Source: Obscuribacter phosphatis_A
Lineage (GTDB): Bacteria > Cyanobacteriota > Vampirovibrionia > Obscuribacterales > Obscuribacteraceae
Reading direction: 5' to 3'
NCBI GenBank assembly: GCA_017303615.1
Contig: JAFLCK010000026.1
Coordinates: 1 to 64,000 of the forward strand
Length of the DNA: 64,000 nt
Position 1 is the stretch's first letter, and the number at the start of each line of letters is the position of its first letter. Below the pieces are notes generated by a model that saw nothing but the letters and a program-made list of their open reading frames with translations, ran no database searches and was not told the DNA's origin. The position numbers were made by a program, and so were the translations under genes. Shown piece after piece: positions 17,761 through 26,463 of this stretch.

Positions 17761-18486
17761 ATGATTGAGAATTGCTCTGCCAGTAGAGCCTCTACCTTTA
17801 GAGAGTTGCTTTGTTTTTCTAGGTTGACTTTTGTATTTACTTACTGTCTGATTTTTCTATCTATGTCTTCTCTTGGTCCTGTTTCAGCGCAAGCGAACAA
17901 GGGTTACTCGCAAGAGCCTGGTGTATCTTCTGCTCCTGATAGTCCAAAGGCGCTAAAGGGGCAGATTAAGGCGTCTGAGTTGGCCGTCGAATCAAGTTTG
18001 AAGGAGTTAGGTGATACCCTACATCATTTGAAAGATTCTGCGTGGTCATTGTTTTGCGAGGTTCAGCAACCTGACCAGGTCTTTTGCGGTGGACCAGATG
18101 CTGTTGGTCCAATTATTCTGACGCCTGTTAACGGGACGGGCCTCATTGATACTGGAGCGCTGCTGCCGCCTAGAAAGAAATGGGTAGATTATTTTGTCAG
18201 TCAGATGGATTATTTAGTTCCGCATCTTCAGCAAGAGTGTCAATCGCTATCATTGCCTGAAACTCTAAGTAGTGATTTGAGCGATGAATTTAATAATCTT
18301 AAGTCTATATCTAGTACTTTAGGAGACAAGCTTGCAAAGGTGAAGGCAGTTTGCGTTGGTCCGAAATATGAGAACATGGCGATTGCCACTGCTTCGCAGG
18401 CGCTTTTAGATGACTTAAAGACTATGGAGAGATTGCGAAAGAGCATCTACAAGCACGCGAAGAGTGAGTTCTCTCGGCTTCGTTAA
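17761..18486 (+). CDS. Secreted helical protein of unknown function
   Basis: A protein of 241 residues. The N-terminal 45 residues form a long signal peptide with hydrophobic core LTFVFTYCLIFLSMSSL and a cleavage site near PVSA-QAN. The mature part is polar and helical. Two Cys (FCEV and VFCGG) lie in the first half, another in LQQECQSL and one in KAVCVGP. No family was recognised. Its ATG is five bases after the stop of the membrane-protein gene, so translation is probably coupled. A shared envelope role with that gene is inference. Confidence 0.6.
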   Translation: MIENCSASRASTFRELLCFSRLTFVFTYCLIFLSMSSLGPVSAQANKGYSQEPGVSSAPDSPKALKGQIKASELAVESSLKELGDTLHHLKDSAWSLFCEVQQPDQVFCGGPDAVGPIILTPVNGTGLIDTGALLPPRKKWVDYFVSQMDYLVPHLQQECQSLSLPETLSSDLSDEFNNLKSISSTLGDKLAKVKAVCVGPKYENMAIATASQALLDDLKTMERLRKSIYKHAKSEFSRLR

Positions 18487-18531
18487 CGGCAGGTATAGGC
18501 TGCCTATGATTTTATGAATTTGAAGTTTGAG

Positions 18532-18569
18532 AATTTGTAAGCCTATCGATATCGATAGGCTTACAAATT
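18532..18569. promoter_or_regulatory. Perfect 38-bp palindrome
   Basis: AATTTGTAAGCCTATCGAT is followed immediately by its exact reverse complement, with no spacer. It lies 46 bp after one stop codon and 72 bp before the next start. As RNA it would fold into a 17-bp hairpin; T-runs follow only after about 8 bases, so it is an imperfect terminator. As DNA it could be a dimeric protein site. A second palindrome, GTCTATATAGAC, lies at 18606-18617 near the position expected for a promoter of the downstream gene. Confidence 0.85.
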
Positions 18570-18640
18570 AATCTCCATTTTTTGAACTTTTTTCTCGATT
18601 TGGTCGTCTATATAGACAGGACCGACTGAGGTTTTTTTCC

Positions 18641-20167
18641 ATGCAGAATGATAAGTCTTTTCAGAAGGAGGCAATGGAGCTCGACGAAGCTGCTTGGTCT
18701 TGTAATGATGAACTAGTTGAGCAACTGTGGAAAGAATTTCAATCTCTTTTCCCTTGTGAAGCTTCTGTAAGAAAAGCATTTTTGTCGATCATAAAGGCAA
18801 AGTATTTGCTTTGCTGCAAGTACTGCTTTTCTGAGAATTTGAAAATTGGAATTGATAATCGCACTTATCGTTGTAGTGACTGTCACAAACAGTCTTCTGT
18901 TACCGCAGGAACTTTCTTTCAAGGTGCGCGTAGACTCCGAGCCTGGTTCGCTGCAATTTGGTTTATTGAGCAGGGCGCATACATTAGCTCAGCCAAGTTC
19001 TCTCTTTTGGTTGAAGTAAGGCAGTCCTCTGCCTGGGGCATACTGCGCTCTGTTTTTGCTGCTATAGATATGAACAACAGGTCTAGGGGAATTTCTGCTA
19101 GAGGTATTGGCTCTCTACATTTTATGGAACTTTTTTGTAAGCGAAGTTTGCTTACTCCTAGGTGGGAGATGCCTCAGAGTGAAGAATATTTTCAGCGGCA
19201 CTTGTCTAAAGTATATGCGTCCTCCGCACCTTTTCCTTCCGATACGGCCGTGCCGGAATTGAAGCATGAAACCAATGAAATTGAGACCGACTTAAATGAG
19301 CCGGCTATGTCTGTATTGAACTCTTTAATTGATGGCGACCTTAGCTACGATAGTCTGCTGCGCGTTCTAGAGATTTCGGAGCGGGAGTTGCTCGAAGTAC
19401 TTACAGACCTTGAACTTTCTGGTCTCGTTGTCGCGATTGCTGGTTCTAAGTTTCAATTGACCAAGCTTGGAGTTAGCCTTCTCAAAGCGCGAAATGAGAA
19501 ATCTGGCGAAGCAAGCTTCGATTTTGATTCAGGTACAAATTCGCAAGACCAAGATTCATCTTCTTCCTCTTCTACAAGCTCCGCTGGTGAGAAATATCAA
19601 GAATTCTCGCAGACTGATTCTAATCGTTCATTTTGGCAAACAGAGCCAGAGGGCTTTAAGAGTTCTATTCGAGATGCGATTGAATTTGAGCGACCAGACC
19701 TAGATTGCTGGGAGAAAAGTAAGCTTAGAGATGTACCTCTGCTGCAGCAAAAAACTAATGATTATCTGCTTAGGGACTGTGAAATTTTCGGATGTCAGAT
19801 ATGCGCCGAAAGAACAGCTAATGTTCAGATTGCGCTCAGATGTGCCAAAGAGTTTCTTGGGTTTATGAACAAGAATAGAATGTCTTTCTCGAGGAAGTAT
19901 CTCCAGATCATAATTTCAGTTGAGAGATACCGAAACAAAACGCTCGCTAAGTCTAATCGGACCAGCCATGATTGGCATGGGCAGGGCTCTCAGGCGGTTC
20001 GAGGTTTGCTATCGAATCCGCTTGATGTTGAAAATGATTCGGATGCAGCTAGCCTCGATTCCAGCTTGGGTACTGGGGATAGTTTGTTTGATGTGTGCAT
20101 TGCGGCGGGTTATATTCGCCGTAATCTCATACGAGGCTTTTTAACTCCGCTCTTGGTCAATCTTTGA
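18641..20167 (+). CDS. Transposase-derived zinc-ribbon protein with winged-helix segment (probable domesticated DNA-binding protein)
   Basis: A protein of 508 residues. Residues about 55-140 match the N-terminus of IS1595/ISXO2-type transposases. A zinc ribbon with CKYC and CSDC pairs leads into SSVTAGTFFQGARRLRAWFAAIWFI and a helix-turn-helix-like block ending SSAWGILRSVFAAID. The DDE catalytic domain that should follow is missing. Instead residues about 225-285 form a winged-helix-like segment (LSYDSLLRVLEISERELLEVL, then LELSGLVVAI) resembling the DprA C-terminal wing. A Ser/Asp-rich linker and a C-terminal domain with CEIFGCQICAE follow. No terminal inverted repeats were found, so it is not an intact insertion sequence. 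A regulatory role is inferred, perhaps acting on the palindromes upstream. Confidence 0.55.
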   Translation: MQNDKSFQKEAMELDEAAWSCNDELVEQLWKEFQSLFPCEASVRKAFLSIIKAKYLLCCKYCFSENLKIGIDNRTYRCSDCHKQSSVTAGTFFQGARRLRAWFAAIWFIEQGAYISSAKFSLLVEVRQSSAWGILRSVFAAIDMNNRSRGISARGIGSLHFMELFCKRSLLTPRWEMPQSEEYFQRHLSKVYASSAPFPSDTAVPELKHETNEIETDLNEPAMSVLNSLIDGDLSYDSLLRVLEISERELLEVLTDLELSGLVVAIAGSKFQLTKLGVSLLKARNEKSGEASFDFDSGTNSQDQDSSSSSSTSSAGEKYQEFSQTDSNRSFWQTEPEGFKSSIRDAIEFERPDLDCWEKSKLRDVPLLQQKTNDYLLRDCEIFGCQICAERTANVQIALRCAKEFLGFMNKNRMSFSRKYLQIIISVERYRNKTLAKSNRTSHDWHGQGSQAVRGLLSNPLDVENDSDAASLDSSLGTGDSLFDVCIAAGYIRRNLIRGFLTPLLVNL

Positions 20168-20601
20168 ATTCTTGCTCTGGGTCTTGGAAACTCTTTCACC
20201 TTTTCTGCCTCGACCCTGCTCTTATGCGAATTCCTTTTTCAGCCTTTGGATTTAGGTATGGACTCGATAGCAAGGTCAGATTGACTCACTTTGAAACTTC
20301 TATATCTGCTGACTTGCAATGTCCCATCATTCAACTTGGCAGCTTTGCCATCCAGCATCCTGTGGCACAAAATAAGGCGCGCCAAAAAACGAGCATTATT
20401 TCTGCTAGAAATGGCAAGGGCTGGACGGTCAATTTTTGGAACAAACCTTCTAGAATATGCATCTATACCACTCGAATCACTTGGGTCTAATGACATCTGG
20501 GTTCGGTTCGGTATAGTCGGGTGAACTTTGCTTGCAAGCAGCTTTGTCCGTCTTTGGTCTGCGGTTTTCTACAGTATTCGTTTGGTCCATTGGAGGATTT
20601 T
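20168..20601. other. Long intergenic region without a supported gene
   Basis: About 430 bp between two same-strand genes. Short open frames cross it in several phases, but none has a ribosome site or recognisable product. A 10-bp palindrome GCTTGCAAGC lies near 20527-20540. It probably carries the promoter of the following repeat protein; no clear -35/-10 pair was found. Confidence 0.35.
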
Positions 20602-23457
20602 ATGAAGCGACACCTGAGAGCGAGAGCAGTAGTGAAACAGTCAATTTCAGCTTCACTTATGCTTACGTTTGCAATCGGATTCAGTGGCGGCGCTCAGGCG
20701 GCAGATGTCAATACTATTCTTGCTTCGGTTTCTTCGATTTCCGATGTTGATGCTAGGCAGGCTTCCATTGAGAAGAGACTCGAGGATGCATATGGAGCCG
20801 GACGTCTCACTCAGGCGCAGTATCAGAGCTTCAAGCAGTCGCTCTCGCGAGTCGCCGACCAAGAAGCTGTATTCAGGGCCTCAGATAGTTCTCTCAGTCT
20901 ATGGGAGAGTCTGCGCCTGCAATTCGACCTAGACCGTCTTGTCAAAGAGATGGAAGCTAGCCTGTCTGACAGACAAACAGGCTTTGTTGATGTCTATGCC
21001 CGCCGTGATGAAATTGTGAAGAGACTTTCTGTTGCTTATTCTGATGGTAGGCTCACGGCGCAAGAGTATGCTCAGATTCAAATGGAATTGGATACAATCA
21101 ATAAAAGTATTCAGGCTTCAAGTGCTCAGACCGGACACTTGAGCGTTTCTGATTCAATTAGATTGGTTTTGGAACTGGACCGATTGAGTCAGAAACTGAC
21201 CAGAACTGTTCATGATAGGCAAGTAAGTCTCACCCAAATTGATGTCAGACAAGCAGAACTTTCGAAGCGGATCGAAAGTGGTGTCGCTTCGGGCAAAATC
21301 ACTGACCGCGAAGCCAATGACTTGAAGGCTGAGTTTAAGCGCATAGCCGACAAAGAAGAATCTTTGAGGAAGTTGGGTCGACCCCTTACCTCTGAAGAGC
21401 AACTTACTCTCGCTCTCGATCTTGAGAAGTTGAGTGGACAAATTGATTCGCATCTAAATGATGAAGAAGTGCAGAATAATGTCATATCTGATGTCGACAG
21501 GCGCCAGGCTGAAGTCGATAGAAATTTGGCTCAGGCTCTCTCTAGCGGTCTTGTGACGGTGAGTGAGGCGCAGGTTTATAAGTCTGAACTGGATGCGATT
21601 AGCAAAAAGACTGCCGATTTTAGAACTACTGGTGGTGGTCAGCTGAATATTGTTCAGGCTCAAAACGTTCTTATAGATCTCGAGAGATTGAACGGTAAGA
21701 TTGACCGTGCTGTTTATTCTAAGCAGCCGGTTTGGGTTGGTATAGATGCTAGTATCGAAGATTATCGTCGGCGGATTGCTGATGCCAAGGTTGGTCAGCG
21801 TCTTTCTGAAGTTGATGAAGTCGAACTGAAGTCGGATCTCGATAAGATTGTTGCAAACAAGGCTACTTATGCCGCTTCCAGTCAGGGGCTTGATAGCCAG
21901 GAAGCGATTAGCTTGGCTGTAGATTTGACTCGCTTGAACGGTAAGATGTTCAAGCTCATCAAGGACAGAGAGGTAGCGGTGCTGCCTGATGTCTCTCGAC
22001 GCAAAGATGAGATAAGTCGTCGCATCGCCGAAGGGACCTCTTCTGGAAAGCTGACCACCGATGAAACCAGGTCACTGTTGGAAGATCTCGATAGAATCGC
22101 CGCTCGCGAAGCTGCCTTTAAAGCCACTGACGGAGTGCTCGATGATAGGGAGAAGCTCAGCGTTGCCCTTGATCTAGAGCGACTCGCCGCCCGCACGGAG
22201 AAGGAAATTCGTGATAATCCGTTTGTTTCCAAATCGATTCAAGCAAGAAAAGAGCAGGCGGACCAGACTATTTCCAATGGCACGTTGACCGGTAAGCTTT
22301 CCGCGCAAGAAGTACAGAATCTGCGCACTGAGTACAATCGGATACTTGCTTTTGAGCAGAGTAGTTTGACTTCTGGTTCCTCTCTTGATGCTCGCGAAGC
22401 TCTCACCATTGCAGCCGATTTAGATAGGCTGATCAAAGATGTTGAGTCGCAAATGAAGAATTCGGAAACAGCCTTGCCCGATCTTGCCAAACGAGAGTCA
22501 GAGCTTTATCAGCGCATTACCGAAGGGGTTATGCAGGGACGTCTAGCCCCGAAAGATGCCGACAGTCTCAAGCGCGAATTCTATCGTCTGATGGATTTGG
22601 AAGCTAAGTATCGCTCCATCGGCGGACTCTCGTTCGGAGAGCATGCCGCCCTTGCATTGGAGTTGGAGAAACTATCAGCCAGCATTGAGAACAGCATGAA
22701 GGAGAGCGTAGCGTCTCTGCCGGATGTGGACGCGCGTCAGTCTGAGATTGATAATCGTCTTGCCGATGCCGTTGCCTCGGGGCGTATGACCAGTGAACAG
22801 TCGCGTGAATTCACACGTGATTTGGATCGCATCGCCCGTGATGAGGTCACATATCGATTTTCAGGCAGCGGTCTCAGCTATGCAGAGTCTCTAGCTCTAA
22901 TCACCGAGCTTGAGAAAGTTTCGGCTCGTCTCGATACCAAGCTTGCTGGTTCTTCACCTCAGTGGAATGGCATTGACGGCAGAGTTTCGGAAACCAGTAA
23001 ACGCATTTCTGATGCTCTGCTCGCTCAGAAAGTTGACGCCAGTGCCGGCAATCAGCTCAAGAATGAATTGGACCGTATCAGTCAGGCTAAGGTCGCCTTC
23101 TCTACTTCTGGCGGCGGCTTGACCCTTGCCGAGACCGAGTCTCTCGTTCGCGACCTGGAGCGTCTAAACAAGGACATCGACAATCGGACCGGCGTTGGTA
23201 GAGCCATTGCCTGGACTGATATCGATGCTCGCCAGGCGCGCCTGGAAGCCCGCATCGCCCAAGATATCGCTGCCGGTAAGCTGAGCTCGCAGAAAGCTAA
23301 GCAAGCGAAGCAAGAGCTGCGCAGCCTTTCTCAGGTTAAGGCCTCCTTTAGAAATTCAGGCGGCTATAGCTATACGCAGCTGGTTTCGATGGCCCAAGCT
23401 CTAGACAAAATTGGCAAGCTGGTTGGATTTACCCCCCGCTATTTGCAAAATCAATAG
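20602..23457 (+). CDS. Secreted protein of eleven ~82-residue repeats
   Basis: The start is ATG 20602, with GGAGG five bases upstream; an in-frame upstream extension to 20521 lacks a ribosome site. The 951-residue protein opens with a signal peptide ending GGAQA-ADV. The rest is eleven consecutive units of about 82 residues. Each has two helical halves: D(V/I)DARQ-E-KRI-A-ASGKLT--E---L--DLDRIA--E--F, then a short Gly/Ser turn and L---E-L-LA-DLERL---I. The GKLT and GRLT turns resemble EF-hand-like or SHOCT-like hairpins but lack a full calcium loop. The units are diverged, so the array is old. Such a rod-like solenoid could be structural in the periplasm or at the surface. No named family was recognised. 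Confidence 0.82.
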   Translation: MKRHLRARAVVKQSISASLMLTFAIGFSGGAQAADVNTILASVSSISDVDARQASIEKRLEDAYGAGRLTQAQYQSFKQSLSRVADQEAVFRASDSSLSLWESLRLQFDLDRLVKEMEASLSDRQTGFVDVYARRDEIVKRLSVAYSDGRLTAQEYAQIQMELDTINKSIQASSAQTGHLSVSDSIRLVLELDRLSQKLTRTVHDRQVSLTQIDVRQAELSKRIESGVASGKITDREANDLKAEFKRIADKEESLRKLGRPLTSEEQLTLALDLEKLSGQIDSHLNDEEVQNNVISDVDRRQAEVDRNLAQALSSGLVTVSEAQVYKSELDAISKKTADFRTTGGGQLNIVQAQNVLIDLERLNGKIDRAVYSKQPVWVGIDASIEDYRRRIADAKVGQRLSEVDEVELKSDLDKIVANKATYAASSQGLDSQEAISLAVDLTRLNGKMFKLIKDREVAVLPDVSRRKDEISRRIAEGTSSGKLTTDETRSLLEDLDRIAAREAAFKATDGVLDDREKLSVALDLERLAARTEKEIRDNPFVSKSIQARKEQADQTISNGTLTGKLSAQEVQNLRTEYNRILAFEQSSLTSGSSLDAREALTIAADLDRLIKDVESQMKNSETALPDLAKRESELYQRITEGVMQGRLAPKDADSLKREFYRLMDLEAKYRSIGGLSFGEHAALALELEKLSASIENSMKESVASLPDVDARQSEIDNRLADAVASGRMTSEQSREFTRDLDRIARDEVTYRFSGSGLSYAESLALITELEKVSARLDTKLAGSSPQWNGIDGRVSETSKRISDALLAQKVDASAGNQLKNELDRISQAKVAFSTSGGGLTLAETESLVRDLERLNKDIDNRTGVGRAIAWTDIDARQARLEARIAQDIAAGKLSSQKAKQAKQELRSLSQVKASFRNSGGYSYTQLVSMAQALDKIGKLVGFTPRYLQNQ

Positions 23458-23505
23458 CATTAGACAGCTCGGGCAAGTTTACAGCCGGTTAAGCAAAATA
23501 GAAAG

Positions 23506-23536
23506 AAAAATAGGAGGCTTTGCTTCCTATTTTTTT
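23506..23536 (+). terminator. Rho-independent terminator after the repeat-protein gene
   Basis: AAAAATAGGA pairs with TCCTATTTTT across a 9-nt loop and is followed by TTG. It lies about 50 bases after the stop codon. Confidence 0.82.
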
Positions 23537-23597
23537 GTCTTTCTCTGTAGCTTAGTTACCGTTCGGTCTTTGCCAAGTGAGGTAAGAAGCAAGAGCC

Positions 23598-24236
23598 ATG
23601 ACCAAGAAGACTGTCCTTACTGCCTTAAGCTTAGGTATTGCAGCTTTCTCTTTGTTGATTGAAATTGCCCCAAGTGCAACTGCTCAAGAAGCAAGTACTT
23701 CAGAAGCAAGTGCTCAAGAAGCAAGTGCTAATGCGCCAGTGACTCAGAGTAAGTTGCCAGAGCAGACTCAGTTACCGAGCCAGTCCCAAGATCAGCTTAC
23801 AAGTCAGCCCCAAAATCTATCCCAAAATCAGACCCCGAGTCAGCCCCTAAGGCAGACCTCAAATCAGCTCCTCGGTCAAACCCAAAATCAGGCCCCGAGT
23901 TTTCCTAATGCATCGTCTTCGCTGGGCCTATTGATGGGTGGAGTATTCGGTCTAGTGCAAGATTTGCTTTCGGGTGCGAATATTTCAGCTGTTTCGAACA
24001 CTCAGAATTCTCAGAACACTCAAAATTCTCAGAACTCTCAAAATTCTCAAAATAATCCAAACTCTCAAAGTCAGAATAACGCTCCTGGGCAAGCCGCTTC
24101 TGTCCTTGATGGCGTAACGGTCAAGGCTCCCTTTGTTAGTGTTGATACTCGGGGCGGCGTTAAGGTGAAAGCACCCTTTGTGATGATTGATACTACTGGT
24201 GGTGCGCAGGGGCTGCGGGTGCGAGCACCCTTCTAG
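23598..24236 (+). CDS. Secreted Gln/Asn/Ser-rich protein
   Basis: A protein of 212 residues with a signal peptide (MTKKTVLTALSLGIAAFSLL, cleavage near SATA-QEA). The mature N-terminal half is Gln/Ser/Pro-rich. A short hydrophobic block (SLGLLMGGVFGLVQDLL) lies at about 113-130, followed by a run of QNS units. Three related C-terminal motifs follow, VKAPFVSVDTRGG, VKAPFVMIDTTGG and VRAPF, the last forming the exact C-terminus. The conserved terminal APF repeats in a low-complexity protein suggest a sorting or assembly tail, which is inference. It has its own transcription unit, bounded upstream by a terminator. Confidence 0.65.
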   Translation: MTKKTVLTALSLGIAAFSLLIEIAPSATAQEASTSEASAQEASANAPVTQSKLPEQTQLPSQSQDQLTSQPQNLSQNQTPSQPLRQTSNQLLGQTQNQAPSFPNASSSLGLLMGGVFGLVQDLLSGANISAVSNTQNSQNTQNSQNSQNSQNNPNSQSQNNAPGQAASVLDGVTVKAPFVSVDTRGGVKVKAPFVMIDTTGGAQGLRVRAPF

Positions 24237-24267
24237 AAGCTTCGCCTTAAATGGTACTTTTGAGAAT

Positions 24268-24462
24268 CTATTTTGAGAGCTCGATCTAATAGATTGATCT
24301 GATAAATTGATCTGATAGGCTGACCTGAGAACTCAGCCTGAGAACTTGATCTGATAGGCTGATCTGAGAACTCAGTCTGAGAGCTTGATCTGATAGGCTG
24401 ACCTGAGAACTCAGTCTGAGAGCTCGATCTGATAGGCTGATCTGAGAACTCAGTCTGAGAGC
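24268..24462. repeat. 39-bp minisatellite
   Basis: Near-identical units begin at 24307, 24346, 24385 and 24424, each starting with a form of TTGATCTGATAGGCTGA and containing GAGAACTCAGTCTGAGAG. Degenerate partial units precede it from about 24268. The period is exactly 13 codons and all minus-strand frames lack stops over part of it. The array lies beyond the typA terminator, so coding is unlikely. CTGAGAACTCAG within each unit is an imperfect palindrome, so each copy could bind a dimer or form a small hairpin. Confidence 0.93.
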
Positions 24463-24500
24463 AAAAAAGAAAGTGGCTGTCTGACCAGCCACTTTCTTTC
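24463..24500 (-). terminator. Strong bidirectional terminator after typA
   Basis: A perfect 13-bp stem (AAGAAAGTGGCTG with CAGCCACTTTCTT) has a 6-nt loop. On the minus strand it is followed by TTTTTTGC, about 40 bases past the typA stop. The plus strand also continues T-rich. Confidence 0.92.
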
Positions 24501-24534
24501 TCTAATCTAGATAGATTTGGTTATCTGCTTTTGC

Positions 24535-26385
24535 TTAGCGCTTGCCGGTGAGAATGCGCTTTCTCATGCGCACCGTCTGCGGTGTTATCTCCACGAGCTC
24601 ATCGTCGTGAATGTACTCTAAGCATTTTTCTAGATTCATCTCGATTGGTGCTTGCAGAGTGACCAGCACATCGCCTGAGGCGCTGCGCATATTAGTCAGT
24701 TTCTTGGTCTTGCAGACATTGATATCGAGATCTTGGGGACGATTGTTTTCGCCTACAATCATGCCGCTGTAGACTCTGGCGCCGGGGGTGATGAAGAAGA
24801 CCCCACGGTCTTCGGCACCCTGGATGGCATAGGCTGTAGCGACGCCTTCTTCCCAGGCAATGAGAGCGCCGTTTCTTTGACGGGCAATATCACCGCAGAA
24901 AGGTCTGTATTCGATGAAGGCATGGTTCATGACGCCGTTGCCTTTGGTCAATCTCAGGAATTCACTTCTGAATCCAATTAGTCCGCGGGTAGGTACAACG
25001 AATTCGAGCAGGGCTTGGTTGCCTTCTACATTCATATTTTGCAGTTCGGCTTTTCTTGGTCCAAGCTCGTTCATTACTGAACCGGTATATTCATCGGGTA
25101 CATCTATGAATAGTCTTTCGAAAGGTTCGCATTCGACCCCGTCGATTTCTTTCATGATTACTTCCGGTCTCGAAACCTGGAATTCGAAGCCTTCTCTGCG
25201 CATGGTTTCGATCAAGATACCGAGGTGCAGTTCGCCACGACCGCTTACAATAAATGTGTCGGTGCTTTGGGTTTCGTTTACGCGCAGGCTGACATTGGTT
25301 TCAAGTTCGTGGAAGAGTCTGGCTCTCAGCTGTCTTGATGTGACGAACTTGCCTTCTTGCCCGGCGAAGGGGCTGTCGTTCACAAGAAAAGCCATCTTCA
25401 TTGTTGGCTCGTCTACTTTGATGCGCGGCAGAGCCTCTGGTGTCTCGCCGTTAGTGATGGTGTCACCAACGTTTGCTTGGGCGAAACCAGCTATGGCAAC
25501 GATTTCTCCGGCTCTAGCTTCTTCCACTTCCACTCTTTTGAGACCATGGAAAGTGAAGAGCTTGCTGATTTTGCCTTTTACAATGGCGCCGTCTTCCTTG
25601 ATCAAGCTTACTTGCTCGCCGGCCTTTAGTTTGCCGTTATGTATGCGTCCGATGCCGATACGACCTAGATAGTCCGAATAATCGAGGATGCTTATCTGCA
25701 TCTGGCAGGCGACTTCGGTGCTGCCATCCGGGGCTGGGCAATGGCTCAAAATTAGATCAAGCAAGGGGCGCAGGTCTTTGCCCTCTTCGGTGGGCTCGTG
25801 CATGGCGATGCCTTTGACGCCCGAGGCGAATAGATAGGGAAAGTCGAGCTGTTCAGGGCTGGCGCCCAACTCGACGAAGAGGTCGAATACTTTGTCGACT
25901 GCCACGTGGGGATCTATATTAGGTCTGTCAATTTTGTTGATCACCACGATTGGTCTCAGCCCACGCTCAAGCGCTTTGCGCAAGACGAAACGAGTCTGGG
26001 GCATGGGACCCTCGCCGCAGTCCACTACCAAAAGGGCGCCGTCCACCATACCGAGAATGCGCTCCACTTCTCCGCCAAAGTCGGCGTGTCCGGGGGTGTC
26101 AACAATGTTGACCAGATGGTCTTTGTACTTAACGGCGGTATTCTTGGCCAGAATGGTGATACCACGCTCTCTTTCGAGGTCGTTCGAATCCATTACGCAA
26201 TCAACGACTTCCTGATTTTCTCTGAAAACGCCGGTCTGTTTTAAGAAACCATCTACCAGTGTGGTTTTGCCATGGTCAACGTGGGCGATGATGGCGATGT
26301 TCCGGATATGCTCCAGTTCTTTCGTTGTGCCATTGGCGCCGGTATTAGCTTGCTCTGTCATTGGTTCCATTATTGCCGTGCTCAT
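24535..26385 (-). CDS. typA: Ribosome-associated translational GTPase TypA/BipA
   Basis: TypA is a GTPase related to EF-G that helps large-subunit assembly under stress and cold. The 616-residue length is normal. It carries the G1 loop AHVDHGKTTL, the switch sequence DSNDLERERGITILAKNTAV, G3 DTPGHADF and G4 NKID. The C-terminal region contains RGELHLGILIETMRREGFE and ALIAWEEGVATAYA, both family hallmarks. The start could be ATG 26385, or ATGs 5 or 8 codons inside; conserved sequence begins at HIRNIAIIAH. It is divergent from rsgA, another ribosome GTPase, across a 78-bp gap. Confidence 0.97.
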   Translation of the reverse strand: MSTAIMEPMTEQANTGANGTTKELEHIRNIAIIAHVDHGKTTLVDGFLKQTGVFRENQEVVDCVMDSNDLERERGITILAKNTAVKYKDHLVNIVDTPGHADFGGEVERILGMVDGALLVVDCGEGPMPQTRFVLRKALERGLRPIVVINKIDRPNIDPHVAVDKVFDLFVELGASPEQLDFPYLFASGVKGIAMHEPTEEGKDLRPLLDLILSHCPAPDGSTEVACQMQISILDYSDYLGRIGIGRIHNGKLKAGEQVSLIKEDGAIVKGKISKLFTFHGLKRVEVEEARAGEIVAIAGFAQANVGDTITNGETPEALPRIKVDEPTMKMAFLVNDSPFAGQEGKFVTSRQLRARLFHELETNVSLRVNETQSTDTFIVSGRGELHLGILIETMRREGFEFQVSRPEVIMKEIDGVECEPFERLFIDVPDEYTGSVMNELGPRKAELQNMNVEGNQALLEFVVPTRGLIGFRSEFLRLTKGNGVMNHAFIEYRPFCGDIARQRNGALIAWEEGVATAYAIQGAEDRGVFFITPGARVYSGMIVGENNRPQDLDINVCKTKKLTNMRSASGDVLVTLQAPIEMNLEKCLEYIHDDELVEITPQTVRMRKRILTGKR

Positions 26386-26463
26386 TGTTTGTTTTTCAGA
26401 CCTGTTTCTATTAGGATTGTTTTTGTGGCATTGCTAGCCTACTTAATCGCTTTCGGGAGTTTT

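Noticed and set aside
18641..20167. Intact insertion sequence
   Set aside because: No terminal inverted repeats, target duplication or DDE domain; only the zinc-ribbon region is transposase-like.
20164..20524. Short plus-strand frames in the gap after the zinc-ribbon gene
   Set aside because: No ribosome site, no recognisable domain, and overlapping alternatives in other frames.
20521..20601. N-terminal extension of the 82-residue repeat protein
   Set aside because: GGAGG is placed for ATG 20602, which also begins a proper signal peptide.
24268..24462. CRISPR array
   Set aside because: Units are contiguous 39-bp copies without unique spacers, and no cas genes are near.
24286..24492. Minus-strand 68-residue frame with 13-residue repeats
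   Set aside because: It begins inside the typA terminator stem, has no ribosome site, and follows simply from a 39-bp repeat without stops.
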